Origin: Microvirga brassicacearum
GTDB lineage: Bacteria > Pseudomonadota > Alphaproteobacteria > Rhizobiales > Beijerinckiaceae
Assembly (NCBI RefSeq): GCF_008757455.1
Contig: NZ_VCMV01000023.1
Span: 1-37,377, forward strand
Length of the DNA: 37,377 nt
Reading direction: 5' to 3'
This document shows positions 1 to 8,799 of the stretch, piece by piece. Both the position numbers and the translations under genes were made by a program. Positions within the stretch are counted from its first letter, which is position 1, and every line of letters begins with the position of its first letter. The notes below the pieces were generated by a model. The model saw nothing but the letters and a program-made list of their open reading frames with translations, was not told where the DNA came from and searched no databases.

Positions 1-804
1 CCTCAACCCTCCCCATTCGCCCCCTCTACCCCCCACAAGCGCCAGGTTCGACGTCTCCTCGAGGAAGGCCCGGATGCGACGGGCATTGCCGCCGAGATCG
101 TGCGGCCCGACGCGTGAGGCAGAGCGGATATCGATCCGGCTGCCATCCGCACGCGGCCGGATGCGCACCGTCACGTCATCCGGCAGTTTCAGCACGAAGG
201 TGTGATCGACCGCCTCCAGCCGTCCCGCCCCCTGGCGGCCGCCCGGAGGAACCGCCTCGATAATCCGCCAGCCGAGATTGGCGGCGGCTTTCTGCACCAG
301 CGCGAAGGCCTCGAGAGGGCCGAGATCGAGGGTTAGGGGCGCGATCTGCACATAGGCCTCTCGCTGGGCTTCGCGCGTCTGCGGCGAGACGTCCGGCGGA
401 ATGCGCCCGGCCCGGGCCTCCAGGGCCATGCGGGAGCGCGAGAACGTGGGCGGATTTTCGGTATCGGTCGAAACATCGCTGATCACCGGCAAGGTCGCGG
501 CCTTGAAGGCCATCAGCCCCGGATAGGCGAGAACCAGTACGGCGATCAGCAGCCCCTTGACGGCGCTTCCGAGACCCTGTCGCCCCTCCTGCCAGATGCG
601 GATGAAGCCGAGGAGCGAAAACAGGACCGCGAGCAAAGCCAGACCGACGCCCGCGGCGAGCGCGACGAAGCCCTCCTCGTAATCGACCAATCCCCATCGG
701 ATCAGGAGCACGGTCATCAGCGAGACGGCAAGCGAGAACCACGCCACCTTCGGCGACCACTTCGCCGGGCGGGAATACGGTTCCTCGATGATCAGGTGAC
801 GCAT
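1..804 (-). CDS. DUF1499 domain membrane protein, C-terminus cut by window edge
   Basis: The frame starts at ATG 804 and stays open to base 1, so 268 codons are visible and the stop lies outside. Three hydrophobic segments (about residues 20-38, 45-69 and 83-101) are followed by a soluble part. The motif RSASRVGPHDLGGN near the visible end is the hallmark of DUF1499, a family of unknown function common in Alphaproteobacteria. The family and the three N-terminal helices suggest an inner-membrane protein with its DUF1499 domain on one face. No function can be assigned. It is divergent from the MarR-like regulator about 250 bases away, so the two may share a control region, but I see no clear operator. 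The ATG overlaps the stop of a short upstream reading frame (TGATG), which could be coincidence. Confidence 0.85.
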   Translation of the reverse strand, partial: MRHLIIEEPYSRPAKWSPKVAWFSLAVSLMTVLLIRWGLVDYEEGFVALAAGVGLALLAVLFSLLGFIRIWQEGRQGLGSAVKGLLIAVLVLAYPGLMAFKAATLPVISDVSTDTENPPTFSRSRMALEARAGRIPPDVSPQTREAQREAYVQIAPLTLDLGPLEAFALVQKAAANLGWRIIEAVPPGGRQGAGRLEAVDHTFVLKLPDDVTVRIRPRADGSRIDIRSASRVGPHDLGGNARRIRAFLEETSNLALVGGRGGEWGGLR

Positions 805-1059
805 CAGGGTTTCATACAAATCTCTTTGAAGGCGCGCCACTCCTCTTCGCTCAAAAGCATCTCGCCGGCTGGGGAGTGTGGCCACAACTGCTGGATCGGC
901 CGCTCTTGCGACGGGCGGCGGCGAGGAATATTTGCTGGAAACGCTATTCTGTTGCTTCTACGATCATCTTCGATCCAAGAGAGACGTTGACGAGGATCGT
1001 GATGACGAGCGGCATTGTTCTGATGTAAACTATCGTTCGCGACCGTAGGAGTTGAGTTG

Positions 1060-1545
1060 GTGACATCCCCTGCCGCTATGCAAAAGGTCGATCCGGACGT
1101 CGACCCGTTACGTGCCTGGTTTCGCTTCATCCGCCTGCACCGGCGGGCCACCAGCGCGATTGCCGGCGTGCTGAAATCCATCGGCCTCTCGATACCGCAA
1201 TTCGACCTCCTGTCGACGCTGACCGAGCGCGAGGGCCTGAGTCAGCAGGAATTGGCGGAGCGCCTTTACGTTACAAAAGGCAACGTATCCGGGCTCCTCG
1301 ACCGCATGGTCGAGGCCGGGCTGGTGGAGCGCCGCACGATTCCGGGCGATCGACGCTCGAACGCGCTGCATCTGACGCCGAAAGGCCGCGCCCTCGCCGA
1401 ACAGGGTATTGCCGCGCAGAAAGCCTATGTGGAAGCCACCCTCGGGTCTTTGCGAACCGAGGACCTGATGGATCTGGAGCGGGTCGTCCTCGCCTGGCGG
1501 GAAAAGGCACGGCTCGCCGAAGAAGCTGTCCACTCGAAGGGCTAG
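1060..1545 (+). CDS. MarR family transcriptional regulator
   Basis: A protein of about 161 residues with the MarR winged-helix layout: an N-terminal dimerisation helix (LRAWFRFIRLHRRATSAI), a helix-turn-helix (LSQQELAERLYVTKGNVSGLLDRM), the wing (GDRRSNALHLTPKGRAL) and a C-terminal dimerisation helix. MarR proteins are dimeric DNA-binding repressors or activators, often released by phenolic ligands. I chose GTG 1060 because AGGAG (1047-1051) lies 8 bases upstream. TTG 1057 is only 5 bases from it, and ATG 1078 lacks a site. The gene is divergent from the DUF1499 gene, but no target can be inferred with confidence. The product is sure at family level only. Confidence 0.9.
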   Translation: MTSPAAMQKVDPDVDPLRAWFRFIRLHRRATSAIAGVLKSIGLSIPQFDLLSTLTEREGLSQQELAERLYVTKGNVSGLLDRMVEAGLVERRTIPGDRRSNALHLTPKGRALAEQGIAAQKAYVEATLGSLRTEDLMDLERVVLAWREKARLAEEAVHSKG

Positions 1546-1737
1546 CGCGTCCGCTCGGCGCCTCAGCGTAGATGAGCCCTTGAAGACCGTGCGATCGCAA
1601 GCAAATTGCAACCTTGTTAATCCCCGATTAAGCTTGCCTCCATCATCTGGAACAAAGTCAGGAAATGATCATAGAGCGGCCCTGAAGCGGACACGTGTTT
1701 CGTGGAGAACCGGGGCCTACGTTTGGGAGAGACGCCA

Positions 1738-1962
1738 ATGACCCTTGTCGCGCGTGACGTTCGATTGCCGAGCCAACCCCGAATTGAGGTTCCGGCGGAC
1801 CGTGATGATCCGGCTCGCCCCGGCGCAGGCTTTCCGCCCGCCTTCAAACCGGTCGCCCTGCCCGCTCTGGCGGCGGCCGTCCGCTCCGCCTACCGGGAGC
1901 CTCCCCGTAAATCCACGGTCGATTTTCCGACGATCCTGCGCATCAGCGCGATGCTCGACTGA
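1738..1962 (+). CDS. small hypothetical protein (74 aa)
   Basis: A short frame begins at ATG 1738, preceded by GGGAGA (1725-1730) at good spacing, and ends at TGA 1960-1962. The predicted protein is basic and proline-rich in its first half, with no signal peptide or membrane segment. Its last 25 residues (REPPRKSTVDFPTILRISAM) look like a short conserved tail. I do not recognise it. A frame extending upstream to 1702 also exists, but the ribosome site favours 1738. It could be a real small gene or a chance frame in high-GC DNA. Confidence 0.45.
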   Translation: MTLVARDVRLPSQPRIEVPADRDDPARPGAGFPPAFKPVALPALAAAVRSAYREPPRKSTVDFPTILRISAMLD

Positions 1963-2032
1963 TCCCCCGATACGGCAGAGCATGACGCCGCCCGAAGTCG
2001 CTTCGCGGCCTCGGCTTTAGCCCGAAACGAAA

Positions 2033-2053
2033 CGAGCGCCGCAAGGGCGCTCG
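2033..2053 (-). terminator. probable intrinsic terminator of the L,D-transpeptidase gene
   Basis: A perfect 8-bp stem CGAGCGCC / GGCGCTCG with a 5-base loop. Read on the minus strand it is followed by TTTCGTTTCG, a moderately T-rich tract. It lies about 30 bases past the stop codon of the transpeptidase gene. Confidence 0.5.
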
Positions 2054-2083
2054 TGGAATGATTGCTTGTCGACCCCTCACCGT

Positions 2084-2671
2084 TCAGCGAACGATGACCT
2101 TCGCGTTGGTGTCGGTGCGGTTGTAGAGATCGATCACGTCGATGTTGCGCATCCGGATGCAGCCCGACGAGACGCCGAGGCCGATCTTCTCGGGCTCGTT
2201 GGTGCCGTGGATGCGGTAAAGCGTGTCCTTGTTGCCCTCGTAGAGATAGAGCGCGCGTGCGCCCAGCGGATTGTCGGGACCGCCCTTGGTGTGCTTCACA
2301 TGCGGCCAGCGCGCCTTCATCTCGGCGGGCGGATTCCAGTCCGGCCACTCGGCCTTGCGGGCGACCCGCGAAACCCCGGTCCAGCCATAAGCCTCGTCGC
2401 CGACCGCAACGCCGTAGCGGATGACCTTCTTGTTCGGCATCACGTAATACAGAAAGCGCTCTTTCGTATCGACCACGATGGTGCCGGGCGCCTCGCCCGT
2501 CGGGTCGTCCATGAGATAGCGGCCATAGCGCAGATCTTCCTGAGCCTTGGGTATCAGCGCCATGTATTCGGTATCGCGCGCCGAGACCTGCGGCTCCGGC
2601 ACGCCTTTGAAATTGCATGCTGTCAGGAGGGCCATGACCGCGAGGGCGAGAGACAGGCGAGACAAGCGCAT
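2084..2671 (-). CDS. L,D-transpeptidase (YkuD domain) lipoprotein
   Basis: A 195-residue protein with a lipoprotein signal: basic start, hydrophobic core and lipobox LTAC with Cys19. A YkuD catalytic domain follows. It carries HGTNEP (His155) and SSGCIRMRN (Ser169-Gly170, Cys171, Arg173), the catalytic His and Cys of the family. L,D-transpeptidases attack tetrapeptide stems of peptidoglycan with the active Cys. They form 3-3 cross-links or attach outer-membrane proteins to meso-diaminopimelate. Lipidation should place it in the periplasm, tethered to a membrane. 3-3 linkages are abundant in many Hyphomicrobiales. It stands alone, divergent from the HDAC-like gene, with a likely terminator at 2033-2053. 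Confidence 0.93.
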   Translation of the reverse strand: MRLSRLSLALAVMALLTACNFKGVPEPQVSARDTEYMALIPKAQEDLRYGRYLMDDPTGEAPGTIVVDTKERFLYYVMPNKKVIRYGVAVGDEAYGWTGVSRVARKAEWPDWNPPAEMKARWPHVKHTKGGPDNPLGARALYLYEGNKDTLYRIHGTNEPEKIGLGVSSGCIRMRNIDVIDLYNRTDTNAKVIVR

Positions 2672-2865
2672 GGTTAAACTCTGCTATGCGGCCAAGCGTG
2701 GCCGGTTTCGGTCAACGCAACAACCGGGCAAAAGTGCCCGGAAGGCGAATCGCCGTTACCATTGCACGGTCCGCGCGAGAAATGTGTTGCACTGCGACAA
2801 CATAGACAGGTGCTCGTCACGCTGCGAAACTCCCGCCCCCTCTCCTGCTTCGTTCAAGATGGTCC

Positions 2866-3807
2866 ATGTCCACCCTCTACATCACTCACCCTGCCTCCTT
2901 TGACCACGAGACGCCGCTTGGGCACCCCGAGCGTCCCGACCGCATCCGCGCCATCGAGACAGCGCTGGAAAAGGAGCGATTCGCCGCCCTGATCCGCGAG
3001 CAGGCACCGATGGCCGCCATGGAGAGCCTGACGCTCGCCCATCCGGAGCACCATGTGGTCGCGCTGCGCGAGGCCTGTCCGCGGGAGGGACTGGTGCGGA
3101 TCGACGACGATACGGTGATGTCGCCCGGCACTTTCGAGGCCGCCTCGCGGGCGGCCGGTGGCGCCGTAAGAGCCGTTGACGAGGTCATGACGGGCGCTGC
3201 GGCCAATGCATTCGTTGCGATGCGGCCACCGGGCCACCACGCGGAGCACATCCGCGCCATGGGGTTCTGCTTCTTCAACAACGCCGCTATCGCGGCGCGC
3301 CACGCCCAGCGCCGGCATGGTGCCGGGCGCGTCGCCATTCTCGATTGGGATGTCCACCACGGCAACGGTACGCAGGACATCTTCTGGAGCGATCCCAGTG
3401 TGCTCTATTGCTCCATCCACGAAATGCCCCTCTATCCGGGCACGGGCGCCGCCTCCGAGACCGGCGAACATGGGACGATCCTCAATGCGCCGATGGCGCC
3501 GGGCGACGGCAGCGAGGTTTTCCGTGACCTGATGGAGCGGGTGGTCCTGCCGCGCATGGACGCGTTCCAGCCCGACCTTCTCGTTGTCTCAGCGGGTTTC
3601 GACGCCCATTGGCGCGATCCGCTCGCCAGCATCAGTCTCACCGAGAGCGATTTCGGCTGGGCGACACGAAAGGTCATGGCGCTCGCCGACCGGCGCTGCG
3701 GAGGGCGCCTCGTCTCTGTCCTCGAAGGCGGGTACGATCTCGAAGCCCTCGCCAGATCAACGGCGGCGCATGTGGATGCGTTGATGGGGCGGGAGACGAA
3801 AGCCTAG
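2866..3807 (+). CDS. class II histone deacetylase-like / acetylpolyamine amidohydrolase family protein
   Basis: A 313-residue single-domain arginase/deacetylase-fold enzyme. Catalytic features are complete: tandem His in PPGHHA (His124/His125), zinc ligands in WDVHHGNG (Asp162, His164), the third ligand in SAGFDAH (Asp246), and the transition-state Tyr in EGGYDLE (Tyr290). Bacterial members deacetylate acetylated small amines or lysines. The real substrate cannot be read from sequence. Start ATG 2866 has only a weak ribosome site. In related genomes, as I recall, this gene often lies directly upstream of xseB-dxs. Here xseB-dxs is about 19 kb away. The gene converges on the flippase gene across a palindromic repeat. 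Confidence 0.92.
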   Translation: MSTLYITHPASFDHETPLGHPERPDRIRAIETALEKERFAALIREQAPMAAMESLTLAHPEHHVVALREACPREGLVRIDDDTVMSPGTFEAASRAAGGAVRAVDEVMTGAAANAFVAMRPPGHHAEHIRAMGFCFFNNAAIAARHAQRRHGAGRVAILDWDVHHGNGTQDIFWSDPSVLYCSIHEMPLYPGTGAASETGEHGTILNAPMAPGDGSEVFRDLMERVVLPRMDAFQPDLLVVSAGFDAHWRDPLASISLTESDFGWATRKVMALADRRCGGRLVSVLEGGYDLEALARSTAAHVDALMGRETKA

Positions 3808-3919
3808 ATCACGATGCCTTTGGACGGAATCGTCCAAAGGTACAAGGCGTGATCGAGTTCCATAAGTTGGAGCATGATGTCGTCCGAAAGCCGTTACACA
3901 CTCTTTCGGCATCATGCTC
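3807..3919. repeat. paired palindromic intergenic repeat (REP-like), probable bidirectional terminator
   Basis: Two adjacent imperfect palindromes. The first (3807-3854) has arms GATCACG / CGTGATC with an inner arm CCTTTGGACG / CGTCCAAAGG. The second (3870-3919) has arms GAGCATGATG / CATCATGCTC with an inner pair CCGAAAG / CTTTCGG. Repeats of this kind are scattered between genes in Hyphomicrobiales. It fills the gap between two convergent genes exactly: its left end touches the HDAC stop and its right end overlaps the flippase stop. It can therefore fold at both transcript ends. No second copy is seen in the window. Confidence 0.75.
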
Positions 3920-5211
3920 TAAGGCCGAACGGGCGCGAACGTGTGGTGGCTGATTCCCGTCAAGGTGCGGAGCAGTTCGCCGATCGCCAGCATCCGCAAC
4001 CCGGCGAGAATAGCCAATGCCGTAAGCGCCGTCTGGGCTGACGTGGTCACGGCGAGAACCGCCGCAAGAGCACCACCGACGAGCGCCAATCCTTGAATGA
4101 GCACGAGGCGGCGCTGTTGCGGATAGAGTGCGCAGGAATCGGTCAAAGGAGCGGCCAAGGCCACGAAGAGGTGGAAGGCGGCAATGACCGGAACAACCTC
4201 GGCAAGACCGGCGAACGCCGTCCCTTCCAGAAACGGGCCCACTAGGAGCAGGAGTTCCGCCATTCCCGCATAGGCGGCGCCGAGGAGCAGGATGAGACCG
4301 ATCATCATGAAGCGGCCGAAGATCGGAGTGCGACGCTGGATGGAAGGGCGCAAATTGAGGAAGATCGGAGTCGACGCAGCAGCCAGGATTTGCGTCGGAA
4401 CATCGAAGATGCGGTAAGCCAAAGCCGCGTGGCCCGCAAACACCGCGTTGGCGCCCATCGGCGTGATCAGCAGAGGCGACATGATGAAGGCAAGCGAGAA
4501 GAACGAGGCGGGAAGATTGTAGAGCGGCAGGCTTTTCCATCGCCCCGCCGTGGCGATGAGCGCCGCACCCGACCATCCCTGAATGAGTTCTCGGAGGTGG
4601 TGCCGCTGCCGCCACATCAGGTAGACGACACCGCCGCCATGGCCGGCCACATCGGCGATCGCGAAGCACAACACATCCTCGACCTGTGACAGGACCAATG
4701 CCAGAAGCGCGACCGGCTGAATTATGGATTGGATGAGAATCCCGCGTCCGACTCCCTTGAAATCGCCAGTGCCGGTCGCTCGGGCGAACGTCAATCGCAG
4801 CCCACCGCGGGCCAGGATCGAGAGCGGCAGGAGGACGGCCAGTTCGCCGCGCATCCATCCGAGGGCGCCGGATGACAGGGAGGCGAGCGTGAAGACGAGC
4901 CAGAGCACCGCTCCGACGAACAGGCAGATCTGAAAGGCGATCCGCGCTTCGCTTGCGTCTCGTGCAGCAACGATCGCCGCATCATACCGGAGAAAAATGG
5001 CGATGCCCGCAAGTGTCGCCAGCGTCTGGTAAACGCCGAATTCTGCAAACGCCTGAATGTCGACGAGCCAGGCGGCCACGATCAGCGTCACCACGGACAT
5101 GCCGCGGGCAACGATGAGTCTTGCGCCGAGAGTGGCCGCGTCGCGAGCCGAGTTTTTTCCGACGATCCCCCCGAACGATTGGCGCAAAAATGCCATCAGC
5201 GACCACGGCAT
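3919..5211 (-). CDS. polysaccharide biosynthesis / Wzx-like flippase (MOP superfamily)
   Basis: A strongly hydrophobic protein of about 430 residues with some 12 membrane helices and few charges. It resembles oligosaccharide flippases of the MATE/MOP superfamily: TM1 pattern (LGARLIVARGMSVVTLIVAA), a loop with RATGTGDFKGVG, and a C-terminal block of helices. Such proteins move lipid-linked sugars across the inner membrane for LPS, capsule or exopolysaccharide. No glycosyltransferase gene is adjacent, so the cargo is unknown. The frame extends to TTG 5307, but that extra part lacks a ribosome site and reads like non-coding DNA. ATG 5211 or ATG 5196 is more likely. Its stop is embedded in the palindromic repeat. 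Confidence 0.8.
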   Translation of the reverse strand: MPWSLMAFLRQSFGGIVGKNSARDAATLGARLIVARGMSVVTLIVAAWLVDIQAFAEFGVYQTLATLAGIAIFLRYDAAIVAARDASEARIAFQICLFVGAVLWLVFTLASLSSGALGWMRGELAVLLPLSILARGGLRLTFARATGTGDFKGVGRGILIQSIIQPVALLALVLSQVEDVLCFAIADVAGHGGGVVYLMWRQRHHLRELIQGWSGAALIATAGRWKSLPLYNLPASFFSLAFIMSPLLITPMGANAVFAGHAALAYRIFDVPTQILAAASTPIFLNLRPSIQRRTPIFGRFMMIGLILLLGAAYAGMAELLLLVGPFLEGTAFAGLAEVVPVIAAFHLFVALAAPLTDSCALYPQQRRLVLIQGLALVGGALAAVLAVTTSAQTALTALAILAGLRMLAIGELLRTLTGISHHTFAPVRP

Positions 5212-5351
5212 GCGTGACAAGGCGCTGTTCGCAAGAAAAACGGGCGTGTCTGACGCCGGCGCCTTGCTCCCGAAGGGCGGCCCCGGCTCGTCTTGCGCGT
5301 GATGCAAATTCAGTGGTCTGCGGTTACTGCGACGCGGCTGGGGTGAAACGG

Positions 5352-6437
5352 CTAAATCTCGAGCGGTTCTTCGGCGAGAAGTTCAATGCCGAAGCCGCTC
5401 AATCCCACGTAAGACCTGCTGGATGTGGCAAGATTGCGGATGGAGACGACGCCGAGGTCACGAAGGATCTGCGCTCCGAGGCCGATTTCGCGCCATTGAG
5501 TCGATCGCAAAGCCTCGGATGCGGTCTCGTCGTGTTCGTTGAGATTTGTCGTCGGAACACCGGCGGTTCCGTCGCGCAGATAAACCAGCACTCCCCGCCC
5601 TTCGCCGGCGAAACGCTTCATCGCCGCGTTGATCGCCTTGCCGCCTTCGAAAATGTCGGCAATCGAATCGGCGCGATGAAGTCGGACCGGGATATCCTTG
5701 CCGTCGCCGATGCGGCCATGCACCAGCGCCACGTGCTGCACGCTGTCAAATGGCGTCGAATAGGAATAGCCGGTGAAGGTGCCCCAAGTGGTTTCGACCG
5801 GGAAGCTCGCGATGCGTTCGACAAGCTTCTCCCGCGACTGGCGATACGCGATGAGATCCGCGACCGAGATCCGCTTCAGCCCGTGGTTTTTTGCGAAGAC
5901 GTCGATCTGATCGCCGCGCATCACCGTGCCGTCGTCGTTGGCGAGTTCGCAGATGACGCCGACCGCCGGCAAGCCAGCGAGCTTGCACAGGTCGACGGCC
6001 GCCTCGGTGTGGCCCGAACGCATGAGAACGCCGCCGTCTCGCGCAACGAGCGGGAAGACGTGACCGGGGCGCACGAAGTCGGCCGCGCCCATGTTGTTGT
6101 TGGCGAGCGCGCGCACCGTATTGGTGCGCTGCTCCGCGGAAATTCCGGTGGTGAGCCCGTGCTTGACGTCGACAGTCACCGTGAAGGCGGTGCCGAGCGG
6201 CGCATCGTTGGCGGCGACCATGGGATCGAGCCGCAACCGGCGCGCCTCGGCGCCAGTCAGCGGCGCGCAGACTATGCCGCAGGTGTTGCGGATGATGAAC
6301 GCCATTTTCTCGGTGGTGCAGAGCGATGCGGCGACGATCAGGTCGCCCTCGTTCTCGCGATCGTCGTCATCCGTCACGATGACGATCTCGCCCTGCGCAA
6401 AAGCTTCGATTGCTTCGGTCACGCTATGGCATGTCAT
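5352..6437 (-). CDS. ribB: 3,4-dihydroxy-2-butanone 4-phosphate synthase with degenerate RibA-like C-terminal domain
   Basis: The N-terminal 205 residues form a complete DHBP synthase, which makes the four-carbon unit of riboflavin from ribulose 5-phosphate. Conserved blocks are DDRENEGD (25-32), TGIS (97-100), RPGHVFPL (123-130) and RSGHTEAAVDL (140-150). The C-terminal half is shaped like GTP cyclohydrolase II but has none of the zinc-binding Cys residues and lacks the RCDCG and RQEGRG-type motifs. It is therefore probably not a GTP cyclohydrolase. This resembles the RibBX variant known in Proteobacteria. ATG 6437 is chosen for the GGAGA site upstream. A longer frame to 6545 overlaps the end of aroC and is unlikely. 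The gene follows aroC by 82 bases, probably in one operon. Confidence 0.93.
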   Translation of the reverse strand: MTCHSVTEAIEAFAQGEIVIVTDDDDRENEGDLIVAASLCTTEKMAFIIRNTCGIVCAPLTGAEARRLRLDPMVAANDAPLGTAFTVTVDVKHGLTTGISAEQRTNTVRALANNNMGAADFVRPGHVFPLVARDGGVLMRSGHTEAAVDLCKLAGLPAVGVICELANDDGTVMRGDQIDVFAKNHGLKRISVADLIAYRQSREKLVERIASFPVETTWGTFTGYSYSTPFDSVQHVALVHGRIGDGKDIPVRLHRADSIADIFEGGKAINAAMKRFAGEGRGVLVYLRDGTAGVPTTNLNEHDETASEALRSTQWREIGLGAQILRDLGVVSIRNLATSSRSYVGLSGFGIELLAEEPLEI

Positions 6438-6519
6438 TTGAAGTCTCCTACTCGTTACTCGCTCGAACGCGGCCCTTCGGCGCGCCCGACGGTCGGATGG
6501 AAGCGCAGGCCCGGTCGTT

Positions 6520-7632
6520 CTAGCTGAAAGGCCAGGCGACGCCATCTCCCACTTGCGCGCGATGGCGCAAGAAATGATCCGCTAAAACGCACGCAACCAT
6601 CGCCTCGCCCACCGGCACGGCGCGGATGCCGACGCACGGGTCGTGCCGGCCCTTCGTCGAGACCTCGGCCTCGGCGCCTTTCCGCGTCACGCTGGCGCGC
6701 GGCGTCAGGATCGACGAGGTCGGCTTCACGGCGAAACGGCAGATCACCGGCTGACCGCTCGATATGCCGCCGAGAACGCCGCCCGCATGGTTGGATAGGA
6801 ATGTGGGCGCGCCCTCGTTGCCGGGCCGCATTTCGTCCGCGTTCTCTTCGCCGCGCAAGGTGGCGGCGGCAAAGCCGTCGCCGATTTCGACACCCTTGAC
6901 CGCATTGATCGACATCAGCGCCGCCGCGAGATCGGCGTCGAGCTTACCATAGACCGGGGCGCCGAGGCCTGGCGGAACGCCATCGGCAACGATTTCCAGC
7001 ACGGCGCCGATGGAAGAGCCGTCTTTGCGCAAGCCGTCGAGATAATCGGCATAGAAGGCCGCAGCCTCCGAGTCCGGGCAGAAAAACGGGTTGAGCAGAA
7101 CCTCGTCCCAGTCCCAGCGCTCGCGATTGATCGGGTGCGGGCCCATCTGGACGAGTGCGCCGCGGATCGTGATGCCGGGCACGATCTTGCGCGCCACCGC
7201 GCCGGCAGCGACCCGGGCCGCGGTCTCCCGGGCGGATGAGCGGCCGCCGCCTCGGTAATCGCGGATGCCGTATTTCACGTCGTAGGTGTAGTCGGCGTGG
7301 CCCGGTCGGTAGGATTCCTTGATCTCGGAGTAATCCTTCGAGCGCTGGTCGACATTTTCGATCAGCAGCGCGATCGGCGTACCGGTCGTCACCTGACGGC
7401 CGGTCCGCTCGTCGGTGAAGACGCCGGAGAGGATCTTGACCTCATCGGGCTCGCGCCTCTGCGTCGTGAAGCGCGACGTGCCGGGACGGCGGCGATCAAG
7501 CTCCGCCTGGATATCGGCCACATCGAGGGGAATCAGCGGCGGGCAGCCGTCGATCACGCAGCCGAGAGCCGGCCCGTGGCTTTCGCCGAATGTGGTGACG
7601 CGAAAAAGGTGGCCGAAGGTATTGTGGGACAT
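6520..7632 (-). CDS. aroC: chorismate synthase
   Basis: A 370-residue chorismate synthase, close to the usual size of the short (FMN-dependent, monofunctional) bacterial form. It has FGESHG (15-20), [14 protein letters not shown] (48-61), the glycine/arginine-rich stretch [16 protein letters not shown] (125-140), and near the end the block [15 protein letters not shown]. It converts 5-enolpyruvylshikimate 3-phosphate to chorismate, the last common step to aromatic amino acids and folate, and needs reduced FMN. ATG 7632 follows GAGG at good spacing. Its position between fabI/phosphatase and ribB matches the order I know from Hyphomicrobiales. The riboflavin neighbour is apt because the enzyme uses reduced FMN, but the link is inferred. 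Confidence 0.98.
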   Translation of the reverse strand: MSHNTFGHLFRVTTFGESHGPALGCVIDGCPPLIPLDVADIQAELDRRRPGTSRFTTQRREPDEVKILSGVFTDERTGRQVTTGTPIALLIENVDQRSKDYSEIKESYRPGHADYTYDVKYGIRDYRGGGRSSARETAARVAAGAVARKIVPGITIRGALVQMGPHPINRERWDWDEVLLNPFFCPDSEAAAFYADYLDGLRKDGSSIGAVLEIVADGVPPGLGAPVYGKLDADLAAALMSINAVKGVEIGDGFAAATLRGEENADEMRPGNEGAPTFLSNHAGGVLGGISSGQPVICRFAVKPTSSILTPRASVTRKGAEAEVSTKGRHDPCVGIRAVPVGEAMVACVLADHFLRHRAQVGDGVAWPFS

Positions 7633-7744
7633 GGATGACCTCGTGCGCGTCTTTACGAACCAGCGCCGCGAAGGTCAAACCTCTCATGAAATACGGAGAC
7701 GCCGTAACGGAAACAGCGCCTCCCGCCTGTCGGGCGCGGGCTGC

Positions 7745-8137
7745 TTATTCGACGCGAATGCGGTACGTATAGGTCCACAGGGTGTCGACCCCGGTATCCG
7801 TCGAGCTCCAGGGAATGTCGATCGCCACCTCGTCCAGACCCTTGAAGCCTTTCTTGGGAGTGTAGATGTAAGCCAGCCCTCGAACCTTCCGGCCGGGACA
7901 GCGGCTGTCGGCACCGAGCACCTGCTCGTGAGGAACGATCGCGATTTGACCATTGGCCGGAGCGTGCCGGACCTTGGCGTCCGGAATATTCGAGGGATAG
8001 CAGGTCTCCACCTCGTAGCCGAAGAACCCACCGATGGCGGTGCGCGCATTCGCCTTGACAGTTCTGTCAAATGTCTCGGCGGCGGCGGGAGCCGCCAGCA
8101 ATGCGCCGGCGATCAGCAGAAGGGAAATTCGACGCAT
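7745..8137 (-). CDS. small secreted hypothetical protein
   Basis: A 130-residue protein with a clear Sec signal peptide (basic start, hydrophobic core, cleavage after PAAA, near residue 20). The mature part has two cysteines (in ETCYPSN and DSRCPGR) that could form a disulfide, and it ends in beta-rich aromatic sequence (DTLWTYTYRIRVE). I do not recognise the family. GGAGA lies 6 bases before the ATG. It sits between the histidine phosphatase and aroC, with gaps of 69 and 112 bases, so it may be an insertion into an otherwise conserved run of housekeeping genes. Confidence 0.75.
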   Translation of the reverse strand: MRRISLLLIAGALLAAPAAAETFDRTVKANARTAIGGFFGYEVETCYPSNIPDAKVRHAPANGQIAIVPHEQVLGADSRCPGRKVRGLAYIYTPKKGFKGLDEVAIDIPWSSTDTGVDTLWTYTYRIRVE

Positions 8138-8206
8138 GAAAAAGTCTCCAGAATTGCAACATCGTTGCGTTTCTGAGCATATTTTCCGCGAGACTGCAAT
8201 CCAGGC

Positions 8207-8797
8207 TCACGCCCAGCGATAGCTGCGGCCCTCGATGACCAGCACTTTGCCCTGCCAGATGTCGATGCTGGCGGCGTGCCGGGTCGAGACGTGACATGCG
8301 ACCGCCAGAAACGCCCTTGCGACGCCGCCATGGGCGACCAGAACCGTGTCGCGGGTGAGATCGTCAAGGATCGGGCGCACCCGATCGGCCAGCATGGCGT
8401 AGCTCTCGCCACCGCCGGGCGGGACGTAATTCCATTTGTCCTGCTCGCGCAGCACCGCCAGTTGCGGCTCCTGCTTGCGGACTTCCTTCCAGGTCATGCC
8501 TTCCCAGGAACCGAAGGTCAGTTCCACCAGCCGTTCGTCGAGCCGGTAATAATTCGGATAGAGCCCGATCGCCTCCCGCAGCCGCTCCATGGTTTCGCGA
8601 GTGCGCAGCATCGGGCTTGCGACGTAGTCGAGGTCCTCGAACAGCGGCACCAGGCCCTTCAGACGGCGTCCCGCCTCCTCGGCCTGCACGCGGCCGAGAT
8701 CGTTCAGTGGGATATCCTGCTGGCCTTGCAGGCGGCCCTCGAGATTCCAGTCCGTTTCGCCGTGGCGAATGAAGTAGATCGTCGGACGTTCGGACAC
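8207..8797 (-). CDS. histidine phosphatase family protein (phosphoglycerate mutase-like)
   Basis: A 196-residue member of the histidine phosphatase superfamily. The phosphohistidine motif RHGETDWN is at residues 11-18, the second catalytic region ELTFGSWEGMTW is mid-protein, and the second active-site His is in VAHGGVAR. Family members remove phosphate from sugars, nucleotides or small metabolites. The substrate cannot be predicted here. The GTG start lies only 2 bases past the fabI stop, so the two are co-transcribed and probably translationally coupled. Confidence 0.92.
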   Translation of the reverse strand: MSERPTIYFIRHGETDWNLEGRLQGQQDIPLNDLGRVQAEEAGRRLKGLVPLFEDLDYVASPMLRTRETMERLREAIGLYPNYYRLDERLVELTFGSWEGMTWKEVRKQEPQLAVLREQDKWNYVPPGGGESYAMLADRVRPILDDLTRDTVLVAHGGVARAFLAVACHVSTRHAASIDIWQGKVLVIEGRSYRWA

Positions 8798-8799
8798 GA

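Noticed and set aside
176..760. A 194-residue open frame on the minus strand
   Set aside because: It is an alternative frame of the DUF1499 gene, with Arg/Gly/Pro-rich composition typical of shadow frames in high-GC DNA.
5121..6527. A 468-codon plus-strand frame across the ribB region
   Set aside because: It is antisense to ribB and to the start of the flippase gene and lacks a ribosome site and family motifs.
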